Of a stretch of 64,000 nt of DNA, positions 8,682 to 18,695 are shown piece by piece. The number at the start of each line of letters is the position of its first letter. Position 1 is the first letter of the stretch. Both the position numbers and the translations under genes were made by a program. Source of the stretch: Bradyrhizobium vignae (GTDB lineage Bacteria; Pseudomonadota; Alphaproteobacteria; Rhizobiales; Xanthobacteraceae); assembly GCF_004114425.1 (NCBI RefSeq), contig NZ_RDQF01000002.1, forward strand, positions 186,001 through 250,000, in the 5' to 3' direction. Below the pieces are notes generated by a model. It saw only the letters and a list, made by a program, of their open reading frames with translations. It made no database searches and was not told where the DNA came from.

Positions 8682-10142
8682 TTAAGCCGTGAAGGACTCA
8701 AGTAAAGACTCGAGAGCATTCTCCTTACCAAGACCACTTTCCTTGAACCCTCCGTAAGGTTGGCCCATGAGCTGGCCCTTACCTTGGTTGATTTGGATCC
8801 ATCCCGCATCCAAAGCGTGGCCTATGCGGATCGCGCGCGCGGTGTTTGCGGAGAAGACAAATCCAGCGAGACCGTAGTGGCTGTCATTTGCCATTCCAAC
8901 TACGTCGCTCTCATCTCGCCAGGGCACCGCCACCAGAACGGGCCCGAAGATTTCTTCGCGAGCAAGCCGCCAATCGTTCTTGGCGTTGGCGAAAATCGTC
9001 GGAACGGTAAAGTATCCTTTGCTCAGAGGACCGCTTTTCGGTGGGAGGCCCCCTGTTAACAAGCGCCCCTCCTGCCGGGACATTCCGTCTTCGATGTATC
9101 CACACACCCGATCAAACTGCTTCTTGTTGATCAACGAGCCCATGTCTGACTGTTCATCCAGAGGATCGCCGATCTTGTACTGCTCGACAAGCGCGATGAG
9201 CTTCGTCAAAAACGAGTCGTATATACGCTCATGAATGAAAAGCCGGGAACCGGCAGTGCATGATTGGCTCTGCCGAGTAAATCGCATTGCTGAGGCAACA
9301 CCCTCTACCGCCCATTCTTCATTCGCATCCTCAACAACGATCGTTGGACTCTTGCCACCGAGTTCGAGTGATACCGGCAAAATGCGGTCTGCCGTTGCCG
9401 AGATGATGCCGCGCCCTACTGCGGTAGATCCCGTGAAGGACATCTTTTGAATATCAGGATGCGCTACGAGGGCAGCACCACATTCAGGACCGTACCCTGT
9501 CAGCACGTTCAGTACCCCCGCGGGAAGATGACGGTTACAGATATTTGCAATCCAGAGAACTGCGAAAGGTGCATCCTCAGCCGCCTTGAGCACAACAGAG
9601 TTGCCGGCGGCCAGGGCAGGCGCCACCTTAACGCACGCTATAGCAGCGGGAGCGTTCCAGGGAATGATCGCACCCACGACACCCAAGGGCTCCCTGCGGG
9701 TATAGCTAAGAATATCCTCGCCAAGCGGTAGCGTGGCGCCCTTCAACTCGGTTGCCAATCCTCCATAATACCGGAAGGTGGCCGCGCATGATATTGCTTC
9801 TGGTCGTGCTTGTGTGCGAATCGCGTTGCCGGTCTCATGGGCTATTATCTTGGCGAGCTCTTCGACACCTTTCTCGATGTCGTCTGCAATCTTCAGCAGA
9901 GCGCGTCCTCTCTCGCTAGGAGGCACCCGTCTCCATTCCTCGAATGCTCTCTTCGCGGCTTGGACAGCTCGGCCGACATCGGAGGCAGTCCCTCGGGGAG
10001 TGTGGGCAATCACCGCCTTGGTGGCCGGACACTCAACTGTTATCCGTTCGCCCCCAACACTATCGGCCCACTCACCGCCAATGAGGTGCTTGTTGGGGCC
10101 GATCACAACTGAAGGATTTGCCAAACTTTTCTGGGTGTTCAT
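8682..10142 (-). CDS. NAD(P)-dependent aldehyde dehydrogenase
   Basis: 486 residues, full length for the ALDH superfamily. Seen: IIPWNAPAAIACVKVAPALAAGNSVVLK (cofactor site, around residue 160), FTGSTAVGRGI (nucleotide-binding loop), LELGGKSP with the general-base Glu near 256, QSCTAGSR with the catalytic Cys near 290, and REEIFGPVL near 385. It oxidises an aldehyde to an acid or CoA-ready acid in the cytosol. It is divergent from the GntR regulator at 10278 with 135 bp between the starts, a classic regulator/target layout. It may use the semialdehyde made by the dehydrogenase at 4306. Confidence 0.9.
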   Translation of the reverse strand: MNTQKSLANPSVVIGPNKHLIGGEWADSVGGERITVECPATKAVIAHTPRGTASDVGRAVQAAKRAFEEWRRVPPSERGRALLKIADDIEKGVEELAKIIAHETGNAIRTQARPEAISCAATFRYYGGLATELKGATLPLGEDILSYTRREPLGVVGAIIPWNAPAAIACVKVAPALAAGNSVVLKAAEDAPFAVLWIANICNRHLPAGVLNVLTGYGPECGAALVAHPDIQKMSFTGSTAVGRGIISATADRILPVSLELGGKSPTIVVEDANEEWAVEGVASAMRFTRQSQSCTAGSRLFIHERIYDSFLTKLIALVEQYKIGDPLDEQSDMGSLINKKQFDRVCGYIEDGMSRQEGRLLTGGLPPKSGPLSKGYFTVPTIFANAKNDWRLAREEIFGPVLVAVPWRDESDVVGMANDSHYGLAGFVFSANTARAIRIGHALDAGWIQINQGKGQLMGQPYGGFKESGLGKENALESLLESFTA

Positions 10143-10208
10143 CCCTATCCCTCATTTTGCATCGGGCGTCTTACATCGGGCGCGCGTAATTCGACGTCAC
10201 GCTAAATG

Positions 10209-10219
10209 GTATGCAATAC
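10209..10219. promoter_or_regulatory. Candidate GntR operator (GTAT-GCA-ATAC)
   Basis: The palindrome GTATGCAATAC lies in the 135-bp gap between the divergent aldehyde dehydrogenase and GntR genes. FCD-type GntR proteins often bind short TNGTAT...ATACNA-like palindromes. A near-identical site, GTATGCATAC, occurs at 12759-12768. Confidence 0.38.
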
Positions 10220-10277
10220 GTAGTCAATGGGATGCCAAATTCTGTACAACAGGGTGTCTTTATCCCGAGGGAGAAAA

Positions 10278-10976
10278 ATGACAGACCGCGCTAGCGCTAA
10301 CCCTAAGCTTGGCCTCTCCCCCGCAAAGGGGCAGCGTGAGCGCGTTCAACGCGCAATCGAGGACAACATCGCTGCAGGCGTGTACAAGCCTGGTCAACGT
10401 CTTGATGAGAGAGAGATCGCAGCCCGCCTCAAGGTCTCGCGAACTCCCGTTCGCGAGGCTCTTAATCGTCTAGCGTCTGTTGGATTAGTGGAAGCGCGGC
10501 CGAACCAGGGTTGCTTCGTCGCGTCCCTCAGCTTTCAAGACTTTCTGCAGCAATACGAATTTATGGCGGACTTAGAAGCGCTCTGCAGCCGACTTGCAGC
10601 TCGACGAATGGAAGAAGTCTCACGTGCTCGTTTGCGACAGTTGGCCCAGGAGGGCCTACGTGCAGCACAGCAAGAAGATCTAGAGGCCTATCTCCTCATC
10701 AACACCAATTTCCATCAAACCATCTATTCCGCGACCAAAAATCGCTTCTTGGAGCAATCCGTCGTCGAGGTCCGTAGACGAATGTCTCACTATCGTGATT
10801 TTTCAATTCGGCGCGCGGGTCGCTTGAAACAATCTGCAGATGAACACAGCGGAATAACGGACGCTATCGTTCGAGGTGATTCTGACGAAGCGCATCGATT
10901 AATGCGCTGGCACATGGAGGTTCTGCGGCCAGATGCTTCAGATTTCTTGATTGCGATATCACAAACCTTGGCTTGA
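10278..10976 (+). CDS. GntR-family regulator (FadR/FCD subfamily)
   Basis: 232 residues from the ATG at 10278, preceded by GAGGGAGAAA. The N-terminal winged HTH (residues ~18-85) shows QRAIEDNIAAGVYKPGQRL and SRTPVREALNRLASVGLV. The C-terminal all-helical FCD domain has the expected metal/ligand pattern: DLEAL, NTNFHQTIYSA, EHSGITDAI and RLMRWHM. FCD regulators usually repress catabolic genes and release DNA on binding an acid. Being divergent from the aldehyde dehydrogenase, it probably controls that gene and possibly the whole 3-16 kb cluster. The gap 10977-11121 is empty. Confidence 0.88.
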   Translation: MTDRASANPKLGLSPAKGQRERVQRAIEDNIAAGVYKPGQRLDEREIAARLKVSRTPVREALNRLASVGLVEARPNQGCFVASLSFQDFLQQYEFMADLEALCSRLAARRMEEVSRARLRQLAQEGLRAAQQEDLEAYLLINTNFHQTIYSATKNRFLEQSVVEVRRRMSHYRDFSIRRAGRLKQSADEHSGITDAIVRGDSDEAHRLMRWHMEVLRPDASDFLIAISQTLA

Positions 10977-11121
10977 GCAGAAAGATCGGCAGCCATTCTG
11001 CTCTTTTGCCGGCCCAAGCCGCCGCCCCACATCATTTCGCTCTTACGATTAATCCTTGGAGAGGCTAAAGGCTGAAAAGCTGCGACGCCCAGCCTCGGGT
11101 AGCAGCCTTCGAGGCCGATAA

Positions 11122-12207
11122 TTAAGTGCTATGCCTTTCAGTCAGGAAAGTATCAGTCGTAAAAAAGGACGTTTGTCGGGCTGCTCGTTTAATGCTCTGC
11201 TGATGGGCGCTCAACCTCCGAGCAAGCTTTCGGGGACATTGGCCTAATCGAGATTTCACGAAGCGACTGGCCACGCTGGCATCAGAGTATCCCAGCAGCT
11301 GGGACAATCTTGTTAAAGGAGGAGGAGGATCCTGTCTTAGGTACTTCTCCGCTGCTTGTATTCGGACAAACTCAAGAACACCCGCGAAATCGGAACCTGA
11401 AGCGGCCAATCGCCGCTGGAGCGTGCGAGGTGACATGGCTAGGAGAGCCGATATTGTCGTGAGGGAGACTGTACCGGTGGACAATTGAGATGCGACTAGA
11501 TGTTCCACCTGGGTTCGAAGGTCCATCCGCCACATGGGTTCTTCCTGCGCGAAGTGCCTCTTGAGCATCGCGATTTTTTCGGGATTGCTCTGCGGCAAAC
11601 GTCGGACGAAGTCTGAACGACTCACGACAATTGCATCTCGACCTGAGAGATACCGGATTGGGCATTTGAAGTACCGCGCCTCCGTTCCGGCGGAAGCGCG
11701 AGGGCCATGTGCCAATTCAACCCGAATTGCGTTCCATCCTGCACCCAAGAGGGTGCGGACGTTCTTTACACAGTGGGCAACAAAGAACTCAGTAAATTGG
11801 CGAGCGATTGGACGAATGGCAGGATGCACGACTACATGCATTATGACGTTATCCTGCTCTTCAGACTTTTCGAACGTCAGCGTGTTGTTTCGGATGTGGA
11901 CGAACTGGCAAGCAAGGTGAAACCTTTCGGCAAGTGTAGTCGCACCCTCCCCAAGCAGCGCCATAGGCCCAAAAAGGTGCGGATCGAGCCATTCGGCAAA
12001 CTGCACTCCGGCTGCGGGGCGACCAGCTAACTCCGCCGCATCCTCCATCAGACCGATCACTAGCTTCGCTGCAATGGCAATGGGTTCACTTGATTTTCGA
12101 AGAGGAATCTCAAGCACGCCAAGGTTGAGCAGGCGTTTTTCCGTTCCCGTCTCCTCCAAAAAAGACAAGAAGCGGCGAAGGATTTGACCGTCTACAATGA
12201 GTTCCAC
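11122..12207 (-). CDS. AraC-family transcriptional regulator
   Basis: 361 residues. An N-terminal sensing domain of the arabinose-binding/OruR type (residues ~15-210; AEWLDPHLFGPMALLGEGA) is followed by a C-terminal double HTH (residues ~240-340; TISALLAMSPRTLQRRLAASG, LGYSDASVASRFVKSRLGQCPR). The ORF continues about 25 residues past the usual HTH end. Such proteins are usually activators of catabolic operons that bind the pathway substrate. It lies between the GntR gene and a decayed SDR gene; its target is not evident. Confidence 0.85.
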   Translation of the reverse strand: MELIVDGQILRRFLSFLEETGTEKRLLNLGVLEIPLRKSSEPIAIAAKLVIGLMEDAAELAGRPAAGVQFAEWLDPHLFGPMALLGEGATTLAERFHLACQFVHIRNNTLTFEKSEEQDNVIMHVVVHPAIRPIARQFTEFFVAHCVKNVRTLLGAGWNAIRVELAHGPRASAGTEARYFKCPIRYLSGRDAIVVSRSDFVRRLPQSNPEKIAMLKRHFAQEEPMWRMDLRTQVEHLVASQLSTGTVSLTTISALLAMSPRTLQRRLAASGSDFAGVLEFVRIQAAEKYLRQDPPPPLTRLSQLLGYSDASVASRFVKSRLGQCPRKLARRLSAHQQSIKRAARQTSFFTTDTFLTERHST

Positions 12208-12299
12208 GTGAAACTTCCTCCAGCGCTCGTTTTTCTTTAATTGGGCCGCCCTATCCTACCACTTCGTGAGACATTGTATTTGGAGAACTCTCTTTGCAC

Positions 12300-12720
12300 T
12301 TTGGCCGGCCTAGAAGGGCATTCCTGTTACGTATGGATGCCGTTAGGCCTCCATCCACCGGGAACGCTTGGCCATTCACGTAAGAAGCTTCCTACTGAGT
12401 CATCGCAAACTCGTTGGGCTGCCCCGCGCATTTAACGCGATTGAGCCGTCCGCTTTTGCTCGATGTCACGCTTCTGGGCGCGATCGAAAACCGGTTTAGT
12501 CATGCTGGTCTCGAAGCCCGGCAATCCCGATCAGTAGTGGCGTCGACGATTACCCCCTCTGCACTGCCACCCTCCCTTTTGATCTCTGTAATTGTTTTCC
12601 AGCGTTTCCGCACAATCCATCGCGAGGAGCTCTCTCACGCGCGAGTAGGAGCGACCATGCTCGGCCGCTCGCCGCGCCGATGACTATGGATTTGTCCTGC
12701 AACTCCGACGCCCTCCCCCT
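12300..12720 (-). pseudogene. Short-chain dehydrogenase/reductase remnant
   Basis: Both ends of an SDR survive on the minus strand in broken frames. LQDKSIVIGAASGRA with LLLARE (start of a Rossmann fold) is encoded near 12620-12715. QPNEFAMTQ, an in-frame TAG, and then ASYVNGQAFPVDGGLTA (the SDR C-terminal signature) are encoded near 12320-12420. The middle, with the Tyr-xxx-Lys active site, is missing or unreadable. It shows that the cluster lost a hydroxyacyl or alcohol dehydrogenase step. The rest of 12208-13129 contains no gene I can support. Confidence 0.6.
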
Positions 12721-12758
12721 GGCCTGCGGCGCTCATGGCATGCCAGCAGCTAATCTTT

Positions 12759-12768
12759 GTATGCATAC
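12759..12768. promoter_or_regulatory. GTATGCATAC palindrome upstream of decayed SDR gene
   Basis: A perfect 10-bp palindrome about 40 bp upstream of the decayed SDR start. It matches the GTATGCAATAC site by the GntR gene and could be a second operator of that regulator. Confidence 0.3.
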
Positions 12769-13129
12769 TGCCTCTAAAGAAGCTCTGTGACAACTTTAAA
12801 AGTGGCGTTACGAAGACTGAGCATGCGCATTTTCCGAAGGGCGATCCGCGCAAAGGCTGCTCCTTCGAGCCGCTACAGCACTGAACATTTCGCGTGGCCT
12901 TTATTCCTCCACCGGGAGACTACCTCAAAGGAACAGACTATCGGTGGTGTCGCTATCGAAGCCACACGATGGATGAGGAGCAACGAGATAAACGCAGTTC
13001 CGGAGCGTATTGAACCTGTTGGCATTATACTCAAAAAATCTCGCTACCTTTCCTGCTCGGGAGGTTTTTAGGCCTAAGACAGAGAGCACGTGCAGGAACA
13101 CCAAATGCTACGAGCACTCACTTCAGAGC

Positions 13130-14350
13130 TCACTGAATAGTGCCGCTCGCTTGCCATCCGTCGATTAAACCTGGCGAGAAACCCAGTTCTTCCAAAACCT
13201 CCCTAGAATTCTGGCCACGATCCGGCGCGGCCGATCGCAGCTCACTGGGGGTACGACTTAGCTGGACGGGTTGGCCAACCACTTGAATATCTCCGAGGTG
13301 GCGATGCGTGACTGTCTGGGCGATTCCAGACTGAAGAACTTGCGGGTCTGAAAAAACATCCTTCACGTCGTAGATGGGGCCGCAAGGCACACCGGCTTTG
13401 TTTAGACGCTCGATCCAAACATCGGAAGTTTCTCGCGAGAGTGCTTGGGACAATATGTCTCGTAAGGAGGATCGATTCTTGGTTCGTGCCTTGTCATCAA
13501 TGAATTCTGCCTTGCTCGCATACTCGGCCAAACCCAAAACCTGGCACAAACGAAGCCACATTTCGTCACCAGCAGATGCAATATTGATATTTCCATCAGC
13601 GGTCGGGTAGACCCCCATTGGAGCCACCGTGGGATGATCATTACCGGCCTGGCCCGGAACGTCCCTTTCGATGAGCCACCGTGCTGCTTGGAAGTCCATC
13701 ATTGCGATTTGGGCTTCGAGCAGCGAGGTAGATACCCACTGCCCCTTATTTGATACTTCGCGCTCGAGTAACGCGATCAGAATGCCTAAGGCGCAGTAAA
13801 GTCCAGCACTGAGATCTGCTACAGGTATGCCTGCGCGGACGGGCCCTTGTCCGGCCAATCCTGTTACCGACATCAATCCACCCATGCCCTGAGCTATTTG
13901 ATCGAATCCAGGGCGAAGCGCATAAGGACCCGTTTGCCCGAATCCCGAGATGCTAGCGTAGATCAGCCGCGGATTGATTTCCTTTAGGTCTTCATAGGCA
14001 ATATGCAGACGCTGCTTCACGTCGGGCCTGAAGTTCTCCACTACCACGTCTGCCTTTGCGGCAAGCCGCTTCAGCAGCTCAATTCCGGCCCGATCTTTCA
14101 AATTGATACATAGGCTTCGCTTACCTCTATGCAAATTCTGGAAGTCCGCGCCGTGCCGTGGACCGCCCAAGCCGTCTCCGGGCGCAACGGTCTCCGGCGC
14201 CTCTATCTGAATCACCCGAGCGCCCCAATCGGCCAGCTGACGTACTGCAGTCGGGCCTGATCGCACGCGGGTCAAGTCAAGCACCAGGAACCTGCTTAAC
14301 GGCCCATGTGTGTGGGAGGTGCCGCGTTTTCCTTCAGTTTGCAACGCCAT
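13130..14350 (-). CDS. CaiB/BaiF family (family III) CoA transferase
   Basis: 406 residues from the ATG at 14350, with AGGAG about 11 nt upstream; the frame is open 23 codons further but without a ribosome site. Family III landmarks are seen: LVLDLTRVRSGP at the N-terminus, ADWGARVIQIEAP, FQNLHRGKRSLCINLKDRAG with the catalytic Asp near residue 175 expected in the PVADLSAG region, and NFRPDVKQRL. These enzymes transfer CoA from a donor such as succinyl-CoA to an acid, activating it without ATP. It is the likely activation step of the 3-16 kb cluster. Confidence 0.88.
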   Translation of the reverse strand: MALQTEGKRGTSHTHGPLSRFLVLDLTRVRSGPTAVRQLADWGARVIQIEAPETVAPGDGLGGPRHGADFQNLHRGKRSLCINLKDRAGIELLKRLAAKADVVVENFRPDVKQRLHIAYEDLKEINPRLIYASISGFGQTGPYALRPGFDQIAQGMGGLMSVTGLAGQGPVRAGIPVADLSAGLYCALGILIALLEREVSNKGQWVSTSLLEAQIAMMDFQAARWLIERDVPGQAGNDHPTVAPMGVYPTADGNINIASAGDEMWLRLCQVLGLAEYASKAEFIDDKARTKNRSSLRDILSQALSRETSDVWIERLNKAGVPCGPIYDVKDVFSDPQVLQSGIAQTVTHRHLGDIQVVGQPVQLSRTPSELRSAAPDRGQNSREVLEELGFSPGLIDGWQASGTIQ

Positions 14351-14652
14351 TACGGTCGAGCTCCTAAATGTGCCGCCTGGACCGCGCGCAAGGCCGCTCC
14401 TTCTACGTCGCCTACACACCCGAAGCGCTTAAGGTACTGTAGGCCGAGAGGGCGATGGTCAAGGTGAGCCTGCACTTGGAGACTACGTTCCGAGAGTTGC
14501 AGACACGGCCCTTATCAATTGATGTCCCTGGGAGACGTGGATAGGGATTTGCTGACAGCAGTACTAACCCACAGATCGTCAGTCATCCAACCGCACACGG
14601 TGGCGCATGCAGCGCGGAACGACCCTGCTGATGCTGTGCTTCCTCTTCTCAA
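14351..14652. other. Intergenic stretch without recognised gene
   Basis: 302 bp between the CoA transferase start and the solute-binding protein stop. A short plus-strand stretch (14400-14500) looks like coding debris, but I cannot name it. Confidence 0.4.
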
Positions 14653-16236
14653 TCAGTTCCCATCCTTCTCGATGTTCCACAGCACCGTTACCGGCGACTG
14701 AACGTTGCCTCTGATTGTCTTGCGACGGGCGGTTGGAATGTAGAACTGGCCCAGTATGACGTAAGTCGGATATTCAACTGACGCGACTTGGATGGCTTCA
14801 GCAATCGCTCTCTGCCGTTTATCGTCCAACGTACTCTCAAACTCTTTCCGGAGATCCCTTAATCGCTTATCGCAGGGCCAGCCCACCCAAGCGCTGTCAC
14901 ACGAAGCATTGGTAAATCCATTGAGTGCAGGATTGGATACGTCGACAGCAGAAGGATTGGTAAAAAATGCATTCCACCCAACGGGGGGTGGGTCTTTCTT
15001 GGCCCTACGCGCCACGAGTGTGGACCAATCCATGCGCTGCAGGTCGACTTTGAATCCAGCGCGCTCTAAAAGCACTTTTGCGACGGGTGCAAGATTGTTC
15101 AATACTTGTATGTCAGTCGTCGCCATGAGAACTACTGGAGTGCCGTCGTACCCCGCCTCTTTGAGCAAAGCCTTCGCTTTCTCCATATCAGAGGTGAGCT
15201 TGTCCTCCCAGCCCGTCTTCAAATCGAAAGGAGTGCCACAACCAAATAGCGCCTTGCACGTTCGGTAATACCTTGGATCACCGACTGCTGCTTTCAGAAA
15301 ATCTTCCTGATTGAACGCGTATAGCACTGCCTGACGGACCTTCGCGTTGTCAAACGGCTTGTGCAGTACGTTGAAGCGAAACGTATACTGCGCCCCGTAG
15401 TGGTCTAGTGTGACAAGTTCCAGGCTAGGGTCGCCCTCCAGCAAGGGCAACAAATCATACTGCGGTTGTTCGATCATATCGATTTCGCCGTTGATTAGGG
15501 CGTTAACCGCTGTTTGCTGATCGTTAATTGCAATCCACTCAATCTTGTCTACTTTTGCGATCTTTCCTCCTGCCAACCCCGAGGGCGGCTCGGACCTCGG
15601 CTTATACTTTGGATTTCGCACGTATACAGCCTTCTCTCCCGGCCGCCATTCGTCGTTTTTGAAGACGAAAGGCCCCGAACCAGTGGTGTCGGTCAACTGG
15701 GTACCAGGATCCAGCTCGGCAACACGCCTTGGCATGATGAAGAGAGGAGCCGACGGCTTTGAAAGGCCGATCATCAGCAGATTGGATGGTTCGGCTAGCA
15801 CTATCTGAAACGACCGCTCATCAATTGCAGTGATGCTCTGGACGATTTTCATTAGGGCTTGCGCAACCTGCGGATCACGTGCTGCCCAGCGCCTAATGGA
15901 GGGGATTACATCAGCGGTGGTAACCGGCTTGCCGTCATGCCATTCGAGCCCATCGCGAAGCCTAAACGTGTAAGTGCGCTGATCGTCGCTGATGGTCCAG
16001 GTATCCACCATCTGCGGCTGTACTTGCAATTTGTCGTTCAGCGCGAACAAAGTGTCGTAAATGAGGTATCCATGGTTGCGAACGATATAGGACGTTGTCC
16101 AGACAGGATCCAGCGACTTGAGATCAGCTGCCATGACAACACGCAACGTGCTCTGAGCGCGCGCAACTTCGGATGCGCTAACTAGGCTTAGGATCGCAAA
16201 TGCAAAACTGACTAAAATACGCCGGAGACCCCACAT
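14653..16236 (-). CDS. ABC transporter substrate-binding protein, family 5 (DppA/OppA-like)
   Basis: 527 residues with a clear signal peptide (VSFAFAILSLVSASEVARAQS; cleavage likely near residue 28), so it is periplasmic. Family 5 landmarks are seen: LDPVWTTSYIVRNHGYLIYD, FRLRDGLEWHDGKPVTTADV near 100, GSGPFVFKNDEW, and NVLHKPFDNAKVRQAVLYAFN near 290. These proteins bind oligopeptides, nickel, opines or other small organic solutes. No cognate permease or ATPase gene is adjacent, so it is an orphan here or works with permeases encoded elsewhere. Confidence 0.88.
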   Translation of the reverse strand: MWGLRRILVSFAFAILSLVSASEVARAQSTLRVVMAADLKSLDPVWTTSYIVRNHGYLIYDTLFALNDKLQVQPQMVDTWTISDDQRTYTFRLRDGLEWHDGKPVTTADVIPSIRRWAARDPQVAQALMKIVQSITAIDERSFQIVLAEPSNLLMIGLSKPSAPLFIMPRRVAELDPGTQLTDTTGSGPFVFKNDEWRPGEKAVYVRNPKYKPRSEPPSGLAGGKIAKVDKIEWIAINDQQTAVNALINGEIDMIEQPQYDLLPLLEGDPSLELVTLDHYGAQYTFRFNVLHKPFDNAKVRQAVLYAFNQEDFLKAAVGDPRYYRTCKALFGCGTPFDLKTGWEDKLTSDMEKAKALLKEAGYDGTPVVLMATTDIQVLNNLAPVAKVLLERAGFKVDLQRMDWSTLVARRAKKDPPPVGWNAFFTNPSAVDVSNPALNGFTNASCDSAWVGWPCDKRLRDLRKEFESTLDDKRQRAIAEAIQVASVEYPTYVILGQFYIPTARRKTIRGNVQSPVTVLWNIEKDGN

Positions 16237-17417
16237 GTTGTGATTTCCCTTGAACGGTTATCGATCATTTCATGCATTCTTGAATAGGACAAAGCGCGAC
16301 GTTCCGGGGGCCAAGTTAGCTCCACATGCCGCCGCAAATATTGATCGATCCTGCCATTTTGTTGATCGAAGGCGTCAATTACCTGTCCCTTGTATTCCGA
16401 TTGGCGATTTGACGGCGGGATGCGGTTTCCGCTCGAAGTGACGCGCGCCGTGAGGCGGCGCTGCTCTCCTCCACGCCGCCGTTACCACGCGTCTCAGCGA
16501 CGCTCAGCGAGCCAAATGACGATTTGATATATGACTTAGATCATCCGAAAAGAATCAACTGCTCTAATCTATTGTTCCAGGCGCGACGGTTGGATCGTAA
16601 GAAATGCTCACTCGGCGCTGGATTGTTTCGTACCAATTCGTTGACCTAAGGAAAGGATCGCCGCAAGGCGGCGCTTTCTGCAGTTTATCTTGCGTGGAGT
16701 CCTTGCCAGTCACGATGTCCTTGCGGTCGAGCCGAACACCTACAGCTGGGCATGGACCTTGGTCTCGAACGTGCGAGCGGTTGCCCGGTCTGGCTTCACC
16801 TTCCGAAAGCCCGGCTCTTGTGCTTATTCATCGACCCGAGTTTGAGATATCGACGACCCGCTTCGGGGGAGCGAGTCCATGACCGACTGACGAGAGAAGC
16901 CGTCGTACTTTCACTGAAGAGCCGTAAATCGGACAACCGGCAATCCGATCTCGTGCGTGGCTGCCGGTATGAGAAGCTCTTGACTGGCGCCTTTGCAGGT
17001 TCTGGGCCGAGCAGATGAACCGGCGGGCCGACAGCCCGATTTCGTTCGATCATAGAGTACTCAACGATCTCGGAGTCGAGATGGTATTCCAGAAGGTGGC
17101 ACCAACCGTCGAGCGGATCGCGTAAGTGAGAGAGAAGATTCTCGCGAAATCGGGAAAGGCCTTGGCGACAATCTTTGCAGGCTATTCCGAGACCAAATAG
17201 CAGCGAGCGCGATCGACATCGGGAACGACAGAGTGATATCAGCCGTCCCGTTTATTCGGATCGCCGCTGCCACCGATCGAGGGAACGATGCGGTCTGGAA
17301 AAGCCAGAAGGGATCGCAGCATCTCTTTTCACATCTATGGAAATGCAACGTCGTCGCTGACGCGCATTGGCACGCCCGGAGTAGCCCCCTAGTCTTCCAG
17401 CCACAAGGGAGGCCGGG
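16237..17417. other. 1.2-kb region with no intact gene
   Basis: Neither strand gives a recognisable protein. A plus-strand stretch at 17013-17200 reads NRRADSPISFDHRVLNDLG, with a stop and then KILAKSGKALATIFAGYS. It looks like the end of a decayed gene, but I cannot assign it. The region separates the two catabolic clusters and may mark an old deletion or insertion. Confidence 0.4.
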
Positions 17418-18587
17418 ATGAACGAAACGCTGCTGTTCTCGCCATTACGTATTCGGGACGTCGCATTCAAGAACCGGATCGTGGTCCCGCCGATGCTGCA
17501 ATACGTTGCAGAGCGCGGCTTTCCGACCCGTTGGCACATCGCCAACGCGGGCAAGTTCGCCGCGGGTGGCGCCGGTCTCGTGATAGTGGAGTCGACGAAG
17601 GTCGAACGCCGCGGCTGCGGGACGGTTGGAGACCTCGGCATCTGGGATGACAAGTTCGTCGCTCCCCTCCGCGACATCGCAAGTTTCATCAAGTCGAACG
17701 GCGCCGCAGCCGGCATCCAGCTCGGACATACGGGCCGGAAGGGAAAGGCCCGGCGCCCCTGGGAGGGAGACGGGACCCTCTCCGCTCTGGAGCTTGCGGA
17801 GGTCGAGGACGTGGACGGCTGGGATCTGATCGGTCCGAGCGCACTTGCGTTCGGCAACGGCTATGTTACGCCGCGCGCGCTGCAACGCAGCGAGATTCCC
17901 GATGCGATCGACGCCTGGGGCAAGGCGGCGGCGCGCGCCGTTCAGGCGGGATTCGACGTCGTCGAACTGCATGCCGCCCATGGCTATCTGATCCACTCGT
18001 TCCTATCGCCGGAAGCGAACCAGCGAACAGACGACTATGGCGGCAGCGAAGCCAACCGGATGAGATTTGCCATCGAGGTCGCCGAGTCCGTGCGCGCCAA
18101 CTGGCCTGCGTCAAAGCCGCTGTTCGTCCGTCTTTCGATCGAGGACGAGGCGGGCTGGGGGCCGGCGGAGAACGCCAGGTTGGTGCGCATACTCAAGACG
18201 AAGGGCGTCGACGTCATCGACTGCAGCACCGGCGGCCTCAACAGCAAGGTGCCCAACTTCTTCCGCCTCAACGAGTACGGCTATCAGGTCCAGTTCGCGG
18301 ACTATATCCGCCGACAAGCGGATATCATGACCATGGCGGTCGGTCTCATCATTCACGGCGATCAGGCCGAAGCAATCCTTCAAGACAAGAAGGCCGACCT
18401 CGTCGCTGTCGGTCGAGAGTTCATCCACAACCCGAACTGGGCGATGGATGCGGCGCAGAAACTGGGCGTTGACCCGACCTTCAGCTCGGTCCCGCCGCAA
18501 ATGGGCTACTGGCTCGAAAAGCGGGCCCGCCGCGGCTTTGGCGGAAATCCCTCCACATGGCAAAAAGGCATCGCGGCGGATAGCTGA
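17418..18587 (+). CDS. NADH:flavin oxidoreductase, Old Yellow Enzyme family
   Basis: 389 residues, FMN-binding TIM barrel. Seen: LFSPLRIRDVAFKNRIVVPPM at the N-terminus, GIQLGHTGRKGKARRPWEG near residue 100, VELHAAHGYLIHSFLSPEANQRTDDYGGS near 180 (substrate-binding His and the FMN region), and VGLIIHGDQAEAIL then ADLVAVGREFIHNPNW near 320. It is of the single-domain YqjM/xenobiotic reductase type and lacks the FeS and FAD domains of FadH. It reduces an activated C=C or nitro group. GGGAGG lies just before the ATG. Likely an early reduction step in the second cluster. Confidence 0.9.
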   Translation: MNETLLFSPLRIRDVAFKNRIVVPPMLQYVAERGFPTRWHIANAGKFAAGGAGLVIVESTKVERRGCGTVGDLGIWDDKFVAPLRDIASFIKSNGAAAGIQLGHTGRKGKARRPWEGDGTLSALELAEVEDVDGWDLIGPSALAFGNGYVTPRALQRSEIPDAIDAWGKAAARAVQAGFDVVELHAAHGYLIHSFLSPEANQRTDDYGGSEANRMRFAIEVAESVRANWPASKPLFVRLSIEDEAGWGPAENARLVRILKTKGVDVIDCSTGGLNSKVPNFFRLNEYGYQVQFADYIRRQADIMTMAVGLIIHGDQAEAILQDKKADLVAVGREFIHNPNWAMDAAQKLGVDPTFSSVPPQMGYWLEKRARRGFGGNPSTWQKGIAADS

Positions 18588-18695
18588 TCTCCGCCGGGCG
18601 CGGTTGTGTAGCGACATTGCCTGTGCTGAGTGTTTGCGAGGCGCGCTGCCGCTCGCCTTCGTGAAACCACCAGCAATTGCGAGCCATCACCAGAC

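Noticed and set aside
12787..13071. A 94-codon plus-strand frame between two regulators and the CoA transferase
   Set aside because: No similarity, odd composition, and no start signal; treated as intergenic.
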